The notes under the pieces are model-generated. The model had not been told where the DNA came from, ran no database searches, and saw nothing but the letters and a program-made list of their open reading frames with translations. DNA of 64,000 nt from Nectonema munidae. Its lineage: Eukaryota; Nematomorpha; Nectonematoida; Nectonematidae. How positions within the stretch are numbered: the stretch's first letter is position 1; every line of letters begins with the position of its first letter. This document shows positions 1 to 12,006 of the stretch, one piece after another. The stretch spans positions 72,001-136,000 of the forward strand of contig JAUIRK010000065.1 in assembly GCA_030549495.1 (NCBI GenBank), written 5' to 3'. A program made the position numbers and the translations under genes.

Positions 1-606
1 GTTAATCATTTTTACCAATAAACTAAGAATAATTTTTTTGAGATTTAAATATTATAAATGATTTTTTTACAAAATTTTAAATTTATAAAAGTAATTTTTA
101 ATAAGTTCATTTTTAAAAGAAAAAAAATTAAAATGAACGCTATTTTTTATTCATAGATTTTTAAAGAGAATTATTTTGTAAATAAGTTATGTACGTCAAA
201 ATAATACAAATTAAAACTTGATTGGCCAAGTGTAAGTGTCGATGTAGGATGAAAATAATAATTTTCATAGAAATTTTGAACTGATATCATTTTTAGTCAA
301 AATTAATAGGAAATTGATGTTATTTGATGAGATAAAATTTAGAACAAACGCATAGGTGAGGAAATTCACGTTTCCCTAAAACTTTGAATCAGATAAAATA
401 TTGGAAAAGTTTGATTTTGTCAACAAACAAAAAGTTTTTGACTAAATAAATAAAGTTTGTAATCATGTAAAATAATTAAAATTATGTTTTATAATTGTCA
501 ATAAAACACAAGACAAATAAAAAAATAATTTATGAAGAGGCAAAAGAGTTTATTCGAAATAAAAATTTAATAAAGATATAAAATATTGAAAATTTTAAGA
601 TTTAGA
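1..606. other. AT-rich non-coding stretch
   Basis: No coding exon, RNA gene or recognisable element is visible. The stretch is rich in A and T runs and has stops in all frames. Confidence 0.5.
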
Positions 607-1038
607 AACGTCGACGTAATCGCGTCTCGTTTGTTGACGTAATCGCGTCTCGTTTGTTGACGTAATCGCGTCTCGTTTGTTGACGTAATCGCGTCTCGGT
701 TGTCGACGTAATCGCGTCTCGGTTGTCGACGTAATCGCGTCTCGGTTGTCGACGTAATCGCGTCTCGGTTGTCGACGTAATCGCGTCTCGGTTGTCGACG
801 TAATCGCGTCTCGGTTGTCGACGTAATCGCGTCTCGGTTGTCGACGTAATCGCGTCTCGGTTGTCGACGTAATCGCGTCTCGGTTGTCGACGTAATCGCG
901 TCTCGGTTGTCGACGTAATCGCGTCTCGGTTGTCGACGTAATCGCGTCTCGGTTGTCGACGTAATCGCGTCTCGGTTGTCGACGTAATCGCGTCTCGGTT
1001 TTCGACGTAATCGCATCTCGGTTGTCGACGTAATCGCG
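607..1038. repeat. 23-bp CpG-rich tandem satellite
   Basis: About 18-19 head-to-tail copies of a 23-bp unit containing GACGTAATCGCGTCTCG. The first three copies carry the variant spacer TTTGTTG, while later copies carry GGTTGTC. Each unit holds about five CpG dinucleotides, in sharp contrast to the AT-rich surroundings. The unit has no stop codon in several frames, so long open frames on the minus strand (567-1220 and 602-1087) are by-products of the repeat and are not proteins. It is a continuous array without spacers, so it is not a CRISPR. Confidence 0.95.
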
Positions 1039-1255
1039 AAAACAACAGCTTTGAGAATTGGGAAAACGGTTGGCATGGCAAGCGCATTTATGGATGGTGA
1101 AAAAAGATAGTAATGCTCAATCATGCATCTCAACTGCATGCATCCAATATATATCGATATATTGATTGGAGGGAGAAGAGAAAATACGCTGGAGTATAAA
1201 TGTACTGAAAAGGAAAACAAAAATCTCTGCCTTCAATTCCTTAGTTAAATTTTTA

Positions 1256-2713
1256 GCTTGGACAAATAATTTGAAAACTACCTTATTATAATATAGATAA
1301 TAACAATATCTGTAAGCGTTTTTCTAGGTAATTCCTGCAATTATAGTTCAAAAATGTTGACACATTTCAAAAAAGTTTACAAGATGATTTAGTGCTCTCT
1401 ATTTCTCATATTTGCAAAAAAGAAAATTTGAACTGAAAATTTAAAAAAAAAGAAAACTTAACGACAATTAAAAATGTATGTCGTTAAATTTTTTTTATTA
1501 AATATGTAAGTTCAATCCGTTTCTAAGCAAAAATAACTTACAAATTCAACAAAAAAAAGTAGTATACAAATTGAACATGCGTGCGTTTTACATGGTCAAA
1601 TTTCTCTTCATACATATTTTTAAAATAAGAGACTGATTTGTGCGAATAATAAACATTAAATAGCATCGTTTCCTATAAGTATTTCTAGTTCACGAATGAA
1701 TACAAACATAAAACATCATAGAGTTGGAAATGTTCGAAATTGAACAAATTGAGAGATTTGATTTGAGGAGGCGGCAAAATTTTTATAATTTCCAAATTCA
1801 CTCCAAAAACGATGTTAGATAGTGCGAGTTTTAAAAAATTCCAAAATCCCCCTCCTTCCTCCTGATTTGTGTGTGTGTGTGAAAGTGTGCAAGCCTTAAT
1901 CAGGTAGACGCCAAAACGGGAAGCAAACCCGAATTAAATATTTAATTTCCATAATGATTCTAGTTAAATTCAGTGAATGTTCGTAGAGTATCAAATAACG
2001 CTGACCTAATGACATCCTGCTCTCTTCTACAGAAGGCCGACCAAAGAATTTTAAAGATTGGAAAATAAGATATAGACTAATGGTTTCCATACCTTTTTTA
2101 CTTTCGGCATAAATTACAATTAAATTTTTGCTGCACCAAACAATGAAACTTTGTACTAACTAATATTTCACGAGAAAATATGTTTTGTTACTTCAGATAC
2201 TTCATGTAGACTATATTCCTTACGTGAAAGTGTGTGATCGTTAGTTAGGGTTTATTTGACCAATAACAATTCAAATTTTTCACCAGTTAAGGGTATAGAA
2301 TTATGTTACAGCAAAAGTAGATACCCACAGAGACGCACCACGAATCTATAGTCAAAAATAGACTTGAAAATTTTTTTGAAGGCCAGAAAATATGATTGAA
2401 CTAATTCTGTTATCATAATTAACTTTCTTAGGATGGCTAAAGAAAAAAGCAGATAAAAAATGAATAGAAAGTTATTGATTCTGAAAAAATTGAGTATGAG
2501 ATATTTTTACAGAATGAGCTAGATCATGAGAATTCTGTAAACGAGCTAACATATGCAGCGTTTCAACCTATTTCATTCTAAATAGTTGAGTTATCACTAT
2601 TTCACCATAATTAACTATAATAGCTTCAAAAAAAAATATATTTCTCATTATGTATAAGTTATCATTTTTGTTTCTTAAATCTTTCAAAAACTGTTGGAAA
2701 AAATCATTGGATT
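1256..2713. repeat. 1.46-kb tandem duplication, copy 1
   Basis: This 1458-bp stretch is followed immediately by a second copy at 2714-4172 in the same orientation. The copies differ by only a few substitutions, short homopolymer changes and a GT-repeat length change near 1870, so the duplication looks recent. The 5-base GCTTG lies at both the start of copy 1 and the junction. No coding content is recognised: the 64-codon minus-strand frame at 1896-2090 has no familiar motif. Confidence 0.95.
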
Positions 2714-4172
2714 GCTTGTGACAAATAATTTGAAAACTACCTTATTATAATATAGATAATAACAATATCTGTAAGCGTTTTTCTAGGTAATTCCTGCAAT
2801 TATAGTTCAAAAATGTTGACACATTTCAAAAAAGTTTACAAGATGATTTAGTGCTCTCTATTTCTCATATTTGCAAAAAAGAAAATTTGAACTGAAAATT
2901 TAAAAAAAAAGAAAACTTAACGACAATTAAAAATGTATGTCGTTAAATTTTTTTTTATTAAATATGTAAGTTCAATCCGTTTCTAAGCAAAAATAACTTA
3001 CAAATTCAACAAAAAAAAGTAGTATACAAATTGAACATGCGTGCGTTTTACATGGTCAAATTTCTCTTCATACATATTTTTAAAATAAGAGACTGATTTG
3101 TGCGAATAATAAACATTAAATAGCATCGTTTCCTATAAGTATTTCTAGTTCACGAATGAATACAAACATAAAACATCATAGAGTTGGAAATGTTCGAAAT
3201 TGAACAAATTGAGAGATTTGATTTGAGGAGGCGGCAAAATTTTTATAATTTCCAAATTCACTCCAAAAACGATGTTAGATAGTGCGAGTTTTAAAAAATT
3301 CAAAAATCCCCCTCCTTCCTCCTGATGTGTGTGTGTGTGTGAAAGTGTGCAAGCCTTAATCAGGTAGACGCCAAAACGGGAAGCAAACCCGAATTAAATA
3401 TTTAATTTCCATAATGATTCTAGTTAAATTCAATGAATGTTTGTAGAGTATCAAATAACGCTGACCTAATGACATCCTGCTCTCTTCTACAGAAGGCCGA
3501 CCAAAGAATTTTAAAGATTGGAAAATAAGATATAGACTAATGGTTTCCATATCTTTTTTACTTTCGGCATAAATTACAATTAAATTTTTGCTGCACCAAA
3601 CAATGAAACTTTGTACTAACTAATATTTCACGAGAAAATATGTTTTGTTACTTCAGATACTTCATGTAAACTATATTCCTTACGTGAAAGTGTGTGATCG
3701 TTAGTTAGGGTTTATTTGACCAATAACAATTCAAATTTTTCACCAGTTAAGGGTATAGAATTATGTTACAGCAAAAGTAGATACCCACAGAGACGCACCA
3801 CGAATCTATAGTCAAAAATAGCCTTGAAAATTTTTTTGAAGGCCAGAAAATATGATTGAACTAATTCTGTTATCATAATTAACTCTCTTAGGATGGCTAA
3901 AGAAAAAAGCAGATAGAAAATGAATAGAAAGTTATTGATTCTGAAAAAATTGAGTATGAGATATTTTTACAGAATGAGCTAGATCATGAGAATTCTGTAA
4001 ACGAGCTAACATATGCAGCGTTTCAACCTATTTCATTCTAAATAGTTGAGTTATCACTATTTCACCATAATTAACTATAATAGCTTCAAAAAAAATATAT
4101 TTCTCATTATGTATAAGTTATCATTTTTGTTTCTTAAATCTTTCAAAAACTGTTGGAAAAAATCATTGGATT
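2714..4172. repeat. 1.46-kb tandem duplication, copy 2
   Basis: Second copy of the 1256-2713 unit, 1459 bp. Both copies end in TCATTGGATT, after which copy 1 runs into copy 2 and copy 2 runs into unrelated sequence. Example differences are CAGTGAATGTTCG (copy 1) against CAATGAATGTTTG (copy 2). The conserved 64-codon minus-strand frame (3356-3550) differs by one residue between copies and is probably chance. Confidence 0.95.
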
Positions 4173-5891
4173 ATGAAAAGATGAGTTATTTTCTATATAG
4201 TATTTTATAAAAATTGCATGAAACGAAAGTGGTCGTCATTAATGGGTTGTCAACAACGATAACGGCTTTTTTATTATTAACTCTTTAAACGTTCAATGAT
4301 CAACAAGCTATCATGGACTGCCAAGTTTTTATTTATGCATTTTTTACTGCTCAATGCTAAAAGAGCGATTTAGCAAGTTATGATATTTCATTTAGATTTT
4401 CTACATGTGACATAAGGTAGTAAAAAAGCGGAAGAAAAAATAGCATTGTTGCCGCAGTTTCAGGACCCCACTTCTTATCAAATTAGAAGTTGGTGCTCAG
4501 GGTAAACTGTAAAGCAAGAGTTTACTAAGACTTTGAATGAATGCTTGTTACTAATTTTCGAACTAAAAAGATGGAAACCATCTCTGGTTATTTGAAAGCA
4601 TGTGTAAAAAGAGTCCCTTAGAAAATACACACACAATAAAGAAAAAATAAGGATATAAAAAACCCTGACAATATTGCCCCTCGTCCATCTGTAAGGGATC
4701 TGGTCATTTGCGCAAGAAACATCTGCAATATAGAGGGAGTAGGGTTAGGGTTAGCGCCTTCGCTACCTTTATCTTACGAATATAATTGAAAATTTTCTTT
4801 CTGTATTTTCAAGTTAGTCAAGTAAGATTTCAATTAGTTTTTAAGGCGGGCTAGTTCCTCTGTTAGTTGGTTTGCAAGGTTAGCAAGAAAGGAGCTTATA
4901 TATTTTATATAGTTATTTGGGTGGAGAACGATCTACGACAGTTCCCCGAGTGACATTTTAGCGCTTAAATTAAATCTTATATTATTTTAGTATATAAGCA
5001 TGGAAATATAGGAAAAAACTTTTCTTTCAAATTTATAAAATATTATTTTTAAACTTTAAAAGATTTTTTCAATAAAAATAAATATAATTATTAGTCAGTG
5101 TTTTAGGTATTACCTATATAATTGGTTAGCTAGTTAGATTATATAGACTTAATTGCGTAGAGAAAGGGCTTAGTTAGCCTATATGATTAATATGTCATGC
5201 GGACTCTTCCTTTGGACGTCAACTGAACAAGTGCCACTGTTTATTCTTACAAAAATAAAACTTTTTTTTTCTTATTTTTTTAAATCCGACTCCAAACTTT
5301 AATAGACAAAGACGCCGACTCCTATCCCATTATAAAATCACTCCATAGACTCCCGACTCCGCCACCTTGGTACTTAGATATACAAATTTAGTGATTACAG
5401 AAATTTCAGGCTTTCGGAAAATTTTATTGCTGGAAAAATGTCATTTTTCACTTGTCTTGCACACCTTTCACTAGCACGACAAAGCATTATGCTAAACTGC
5501 CTAGGAAGCTTTAAGATACACCCTTCTACTTTAAAATCGTTATTTTAAATTTATATCAAGTCTTTTTTAATTCAACGAACTTGAATTGAAAAAGGAGGAA
5601 GTAAATAGAGATGAAGTTAAAGAGAATTAAAGTAAAAATGGTGTGTAAGGAAATAAAGGTTGACAAAAACGTAAAAGATACCTCCCAAGACGCTTCAAAA
5701 AGAAATCTATTTTCGATTCCAGCGCTGAATCCTTTATCCAAAAGTTCATAACTTCCTTTCCTTCCTAAATCCGTCGTGCTCAAAGTGCGATAGAGCTTTT
5801 GCAAGCGAGACATGAAAGGAGAAGAGTGATTGCAGCTGAGAGAAACCTATTCCTAAAAGAGAGACATCATTTCAAAGCAAATAAGAGACCA
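4173..5891. other. Intergenic stretch, no gene seen
   Basis: I recognise no exon. It contains TTAG-rich sequence around 4800-5170 and, at 5282-5362 on the minus strand, repeated GGAGTCGG motifs resembling ends of non-autonomous hAT-type repeats. Two TTAGGG units near 4743 are too few to be a telomeric tract. Confidence 0.45.
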
Positions 5892-5899
5892 GCAGCAAT
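5892..5899 (+). other. Target-site duplication, left, of the MULE
   Basis: The 8-bp GCAGCAAT here is repeated exactly at 9435-9442, just outside the right terminus of the 5900-9434 element. Mutator-like elements usually make 8-11-bp duplications. Confidence 0.8.
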
Positions 5900-6115
5900 G
5901 GTAAACGGAGAAGCATTGAATGTGGAGAAGAATTGAACATTTTTCTTTTTTTTGATCTTGCCGCATTTGATGCATATGGTTTGCTTTCTACGCAAGAAGC
6001 ATTTATTTTCCTCATCACTTCACTGCCACACATCGCATAATCACTTCTCACATCACATTTTCACACTTATTCACAATAATTAGTGTGGAAGGGGAAAGGC
6101 AGACAATTTTTAAGT
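5900..6115 (+). repeat. Left terminal inverted repeat of the MULE
   Basis: Matches the reverse complement of 9079-9434 apart from an extra ~115 bp in the right arm. A partial direct second copy of the inner part (from TGAACATTTTTC to the CTTCACTACCACACATG region) follows at about 6120-6223, so the left end carries an internal duplication. Confidence 0.9.
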
Positions 6116-6834
6116 GTCTGAACTGAACATTTTTCTTTTTTTTGATTTTGCCGCATTTGAAGCATATGGTTTGCTACTAATAAAAGAAGCATTTATTTTC
6201 CTCATCACTTCACTACCACACATGTTTTACTATACCTCACTATCATTATTTTCATAACTCTTTATTGCTTTATTTTTTTCTTTCTTAATTTGTTTCATTT
6301 GAAGATGCTTATTGAAGGTTACTTATATTTTAAAAAAAAAGAGTTTTTTTAGTACTTTACATTATTATTGTACAAGACCGTCGTGTCCAGGTAAACTTTT
6401 TTATTTCAAGTTAATTTTTGAAGCTATTTTTATATTAACTTTAATAAAATTTTCATATTTACTCTAGCACTAATTAAATAAATAGTTTTTTGATTTTTTT
6501 AAATTCTATTTGAATACATGCTTAGAATTACGTTTAGAACAGTTTGAAAGTTTAATATAACTATTTTTACATCTGAAAACGTTAGATACTTTGCAATTAA
6601 ACAATTTTTTTTATAAACTCAATAAAATATATGATAGTTTTTTTATTAAAATGTTAAAAAATAATTAATTTTTTTTAAATAATGTAATCTTACTTTATAA
6701 ATAATTGTTAGATAGATTGGTTTTTTGCTTATTTAAATTTTATTTTTCTAATTTTTTTTGTATTTTTACTTCTAAAAATTATAGGTTTATGAGAGTAGTG
6801 ATCAATAACACATTGTTATTATATAAGTTTTATT

Positions 6835-8507
6835 ATGAGGGATTTTTTTAATTTATTACAAATTTTAGGAAGAATTATCTACAAAAAAAATGCAGCCATG
6901 ACACCACTCAAAATTGTATTACACAATCATGATAAAATAAATGAAAGAGTGGCTGAATTCAATAGAAAAATCAAAGATCAGGCAGAAAACTCTATGAAAG
7001 CAACCAGCCTTATTTATCAGTAATTTTTTGAAGAAATATAACTTTTAATTAAAAAAAATTTTTTTAGAGATAACTTGTCAATCTTAACTCAGGATGATAG
7101 AGAAAGTACATCATCAAGACAAACAATTCTCCGAAGAATTCGATACAATAAAAAAAGATTAAATCCCCCAAAATTGATTACCTTTACAATCCCCGAAAAA
7201 TACCAAACAATAAATGGGGTACCATTTTTACAACTGGACAAATATGTTCCATCAAATAAAAGGCTCATAGTATTTCATGGCAAAATTTTTAATTATTTAA
7301 ATCAAGTTACAACAATCGAAAATATTTATATTGATGGTACTTTCAAAAAATCACCTGACATGTTTCTTCAAATCGTAACAATTCATACTTTCCACAATAA
7401 AGTGCAGCTACCTATTTTGTATTCACTGGCTTGTGATAAAAAAGAAGAAACTTACAGGTTTTATTTATCATTTCTAATTTTTTGGTTTAACATTGTTGCA
7501 TTTTATTTAAGAGAAATTTATAAAGTTTTAAAGTTACATGTTAATGTTTCTCAAGTAAAGACTATTACATCCGATTATGAAAGTGCTATTTTATCTGCTA
7601 ATAAAAAAGTTTTTTTACATAAAATTTTTACTAAAACTATAATATAAAATTTTTTTTAGGAATTTCCAAATGCACAATTTACAGGCTGCTATTTTCATTT
7701 TTCCCAAAGTATTTATAGAAAAGTCAAAGCCTTAGGTTATGGAAGATTATACTCAACAAGCGAATCATTTCGCAAGTGTATCAAATTTTTACTTGCTCTT
7801 GCTTTTCTTCCACCTCTTGAAGTACTTTTTATTTTAATTCATATTATATGTTCAGATATTTTTTTTAACTATACAAGAATAATTTTTTTAATTTTATTTA
7901 TAATTGTAATCTTTATATATTTTTTTAAATTTTAGGTTAAAGTAGTGTATAGAAAAATCAAAAGTTTAATGAATGTTTTTAATATCGAAGAATTTTTTCC
8001 TATATTTTGAAATCACGTGGTTTAATTTAAATGATTTGAAAAGTTGGAACGTGTATAAAAGGAAAGTGAGAACTAATAACCACTGTGAAGGTTTTCACAA
8101 CAGGTTGAATAAATTTTGATTTGTTTTAGATTTTTACTTTTATCTTTAAAATTTTTAGTATGAAATCTTGCTTACCTCAAGAAAGAACAAATGTTTGGGA
8201 AGTTTTTTCCTTTTTTTATAAATTGTGAAGAAAAATTGTGGAAAGATATGACAGAAATTGAAGCTGTTGACTCTGGATATTGTTGGAGTGGCGGAAGTAA
8301 GAAAAAAAAGAGGAAAAAGAAAAGCAACTTGAGAGAATATATGAAGAATACAATGATGACAAAAATGTGTATCTTTTTTTCAACAGAATTTCTTCATATG
8401 TTTGTCCGGCTAAAAATCTTGATTTGGAAGAAATTCAAGATACATATATTTTAGATTTTTCTATTTTAAATAGAAGACCTAGCTTTAGAATGTCAACTAT
8501 TTTAAAC
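6835..8507 (+). pseudogene. MULE transposase, spliced, frameshifted
   Basis: Five coding blocks join in frame across short AT-rich GT-AG introns: 6835-7019, 7068-7608, 7660-7821, 7936-8103 and 8159-8507. Introns are 48, 51, 114 and 55 bp. The N-terminal block resembles the linker that follows FLYWCH-type DNA-binding domains. The MULE catalytic domain shows YIDGTFK (first Asp), TSDYESAI (second Asp), GCYFHFSQS, LALAFLP and NNHCEGFHNR (candidate Glu). A frame change near 8005 and a stop near 8227 break the reading. It would cut and insert the 5900-9434 element through the flanking inverted repeats. The first Met at 6835 is the earliest seen, but an upstream exon with the DNA-binding domain may be missing. 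Identity as MULE is secure; activity is unlikely. Confidence 0.9.
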
Positions 8508-9078
8508 TAATACTATTTTATATTTATGTTTATATCTATTTTTGTTTTTTTATGTTATATTATGTTTTATATTCGTGTTTATATTTATATTTTTTTATTA
8601 AAATAAAATAATTTTTTTACATTTTTTAGCCAAACAAATACTTTTTATAATATTATTTTAAAAAATGAAAAATTAGTATAAAATATTTTAATTTATTTTT
8701 AAAAAAAACAAACTAATTAGTTTTTAAAATATTTATAACCTATATTCAATATATAGGTTGAAATGAATTTAAAACTATTTATGTTAAATGAAAAAGTTTA
8801 ACCAAAAAATAACAAAAATTCGTTTTTTGGCAACTGGCGTTTGGTGAGTTTTTTAACTTAAGTCCTTTTACTTTTGTTTCATAGACATAACATGATAAAA
8901 TAAAATAAAAATTAAATACTTGAAAACATCTACAATATTGGTATTATAATTAACTAAAATAAGTATATAAAATTTTTACAATTAAAATTATTCTCAAAAT
9001 TAAATATTTTAATCATACGGTAAAAAATATAAATATTAGTTTATTTACTAAATAATTATTTCTAAAAGTAATTAATGT

Positions 9079-9434
9079 TCAACTTAAAAATTGTCTGCCT
9101 TTCCCCTTCCACACTAATTATTTTGTAGTTTTTCAACACAATATAATATTTATCACAATATTTTCAACACAATATAATAATTCATTACAACATAATATAA
9201 TATTTATCATTCTGTGATAGTGAAGAAAATGAGTGAATAATAAGTGATTAAGTTGCGAAGTGAATAAGTGTGAAAATGTGATGTGAGAAGTGATTATGCG
9301 ATGTGTGGCAGTGAAGTGATGAGGAAAATAAATGCTTCTTGCGTAGAAAGCAAACCATATGCATCAAATGCGGCAAGATCAAAAAAAAGAAAAATGTTCA
9401 ATTCTTCTCCACATTCAATGCTTCTCCTAGAACC
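9079..9434 (-). repeat. Right terminal inverted repeat of the MULE
   Basis: Inverted match to 5900-6115. Between 9121 and about 9240 it contains additional AT-rich direct repeats (CAACACAATATAATA type) that are absent from the left arm. Confidence 0.88.
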
Positions 9435-9442
9435 GCAGCAAT
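9435..9442 (+). other. Target-site duplication, right, of the MULE
   Basis: GCAGCAAT, identical to 5892-5899. Confidence 0.8.
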
Positions 9443-10409
9443 CACTTATTACCCTTCAAGACTTTAGATCGTAAGAAAGAAATGGATGTGTCCTGCATGT
9501 GTGAGTGTGTGACAAATTAAAGAAATTTATGAAAAATGGTCAATAAAAAAGTAATTCGCTTATGAACTGTCTATGATTACAAATCTCCAACATGCTTTTC
9601 ATTATGAATAAAGATACACTCAGTTGTGATCAGCATGGAAAGCAAAAATGCTGACCCTTTTTGACCTGAGAAGCAGTCAATTGCCCAGTTTTAAGTTTCA
9701 ACTGTAAAAAGGACATTTGTAAAATGTAAATATTTTTCTGAATTTTGAAATGAGTTATTATAATCAGTTAGTTTGAAAGTTCGTAATTTGAGTACTGTGT
9801 TAGTTAGCAAGCTTTAGAATTTAGATAGTTAATTGGGTAGATAGATAACAGATAGGAGTAGCTAGTTATATAAGTTGAGCCATGACTTCAGGGTTGCCAG
9901 GTGTTTACATTTTACATTATCAAAGCGGGACAAAAATGGTATTGAAAAAAGTAAGCAAATTTTGTATTTCTTACAAAAATAAAAAATACTTTGAAAGTAA
10001 AGGTCTTTATAGTAAAAAAGGGGATAGCATTTAGAGCTAAATTATTTCACCTCCTTTTTTGGCATATAAGATTTATGAATTCAGCAATAAAGGAATTAAC
10101 CTTGAAAGGATGGCGTGACTAAAAAGTTTTCCTTATATTTTCTAAATATTTTCAGAAAAATAAAAACTTTATTTTTAAAGTTTTTGGCTTTTAAAATACA
10201 AAAATAATTTTAGTTTTTCTTTATCAGATCTAGTTTTTTGGCTAAACGTGATTAAATTATTGGTTTACTTATAAAAAAAATACAAATAATAAAAAAACAC
10301 ATTACGGTTCTTTAATTAAAAAACTAAGTATAAACTCAAAATAAACTTGTTAAAAAAGGAGGTATAAATTCCTTAAATGCTGTTGTGTATTAGGCATTTT
10401 AAAGACTAA
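9443..10409. other. Intergenic stretch, no gene seen
   Basis: No coding signal is recognised. TTAG/GATA-rich sequence lies at 9770-9880. CAGGGTTGCCAGG at 9891-9903 resembles the end of a hAT-type element, but no partner end was found. Confidence 0.4.
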
Positions 10410-11345
10410 CAATGGTTCCTTGATAACGACGTGTTTCCATTTCTCTCATTTACTGGTGGAATTCATCACTCACTTCTCCAAGGTTTTCAGGAAAGCGATC
10501 CAAATTGCTATGCAAAAATCTTTTATAAGGATAATTTTTGCACCAAAGTCACGGTATGAGGAAATCAAATTTTCGATAAGACTTTTATAGTTTTCATTTT
10601 TGTGATTACCAAGGAAATTTTTAACAAAGTCTGAAAAAGCTGTCCAAGCTGAGGCTTCAATTTTCGACATTGCTTTCAAAAAATTGATATCTTTCAAAGG
10701 TATACGAATTTGGAGTCATCAAAAATTCGTGCTAAAAAAATATGCGAGCTTGATTTTAAATCACCACAAGATTATCCAATTATGCTCATATCACAGAATC
10801 TTATTCAAAATTAATTTTCTTTATTTTAAATTGAGTTGTAGAGTTGCCAGCCATGAGGTATAACCGAAATATTTTTGTTTCCATTGTGTAATAAAACGTC
10901 TTATAAATGCTGTTTCGAGGCATCTATGAAAAAAGTCCATTCTTCCTGCTTATATTCTTCGATGTCAAGTTTGTTAAGAAAGCCATTGACATCACTACAA
11001 AATGCTATTTTTTTTTTTTAAATAAAGAAAGAAATTCATTATGTCAATTTTGATAAAAGGTTATACGAACATCATTCTGAGAGATTTATATTTAAGAAGC
11101 TAATAGCTCAGCAGAATATTTGGATAAGTTCAAGTCCTGAATGAAATCGTTTAGTTCGATTTTGGAAAAAGAGTGAAGTAGAGTTACATTTAAATAATCT
11201 TGATCTTAAATGTCATCTTCAGATGATGAGTATTTGAAATTTTGGTCAAAATCAATTTAAGGCGATACACGAACTTCGAGTCATTTGTTATGTGGAACTG
11301 GTAAGATAGCTGAATCGAGATTACGATAAAACAAGGTGTGTCGAT
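10410..11345 (-). pseudogene. Relic of an uncharacterised multicopy, TE-like protein family
   Basis: Several minus-strand segments in different frames match, in the expected order, a long uncharacterised protein found in many copies in invertebrate genomes. Segments seen are YRNLDSAILPVPHNK near 11300, a block with NGFLNKLDIEEY and EEWTFFIDASKQHL near 10900-11000, FLGNHKNENYKSLIENL near 10600, and FPENLGEVSDEFHQ near 10450. The family is recognised from memory and I know no named domain or proven function. Its high copy number suggests it is carried by a mobile element. Stops and frameshifts between every block show it is dead. The 75-codon open frame at 10470-10697 is one surviving block. 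Confidence 0.65.
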
Positions 11346-11652
11346 TCTTTCAATTAAAACGTTTCAAGTCGCATTTACAAAATAGCAGTCCTTTATAAAA
11401 TGCTTAGAATCTCTCCTATAGCAAATCTCATACTTTTTCTTGTTTTTTTGCTTGCACACAATATGAAGCGCCAATTTTTACCTTGATCGTCTAATTTGAT
11501 TTTAAAATTTGTTGATGAAACTTCTTTTTGAAAACATTTTTGTTAATTTATAAACTGTAGTTATTCATAAGAATTATATATATATATATAGAAAGAGAGA
11601 GTAATTGTTATATATAGATCTCATAACCTGTACGGTTGAACGCGGGTAGACA

Positions 11653-12006
11653 ACTTGCGTATTATCTCCAACCCGTATATTACGATGATTCTTCTCCAAC
11701 CTGTATTCTACGATGATTCATCTCCAAACTATATACTACAATGATTCATCTCCAACCTGTATACTACGATGATTCATCTCCAACCTGTATACTACGATAA
11801 TTCATCTTCAACCTGTATACTACGATGGTTTCTATTCCATGTACAAATAACTAGGGAGACAATGTTCAACTTTCTGTTCACATTCTGCTAGATGTAAGAT
11901 TTGATATACCTCATTCGGGGAGACGATGCCACATAAGTTATTACCTATATACATTATACCTGTATACTACGATGGTTCATCTCCAACCTGTATACCGCGA
12001 TAATTC
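11653..12006. repeat. 28-bp tandem repeat
   Basis: Units built around CTCCAACCTGTATACTACGA followed by TGATTCAT occur about six times at 11653-11830, and again in degenerate form at 11955-12006 after an interruption by the dispersed repeat. A short TA run (11577-11590) precedes the array. Confidence 0.85.

Larger units (their letters stand above)
5900..9434 (+). mobile_element. Mutator-like DNA transposon (MULE), structurally complete
   Basis: A 3535-bp element with long terminal inverted repeats (about 5900-6115 and 9079-9434), an exact 8-bp target duplication (GCAGCAAT) and an internal plus-strand transposase with the MULE domain (6835-8507). The tips read GGTAAACGGAGAAGC on the left and, as reverse complement, GGTTCTAGGAGAAGC on the right. 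Direct observation supports the inverted repeats, the duplication and the coding content; the assignment to MULE follows from the transposase motifs. At least one frameshift in the transposase suggests this copy is not active. Confidence 0.9.

Noticed and set aside
607-1038. CRISPR-like appearance of short repeats
   Set aside because: Repeats are contiguous with no variable spacers, and the genome is eukaryotic.
567-1220. Two overlapping minus-strand frames with a repetitive Arg/Asp/Thr protein
   Set aside because: Produced by a 23-bp satellite lacking stops; 23 is not a multiple of 3, so all frames cycle and no real protein is implied.
4738-4756. Telomere-like TTAGGG units
   Set aside because: Only two units; expected by chance in 64 kb of repetitive DNA.
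5556-5813. 85-codon minus-strand open frame before the MULE
   Set aside because: The C-terminal half is hydrophobic low-complexity Phe/Ile/Leu from AT-rich DNA, with no motif.
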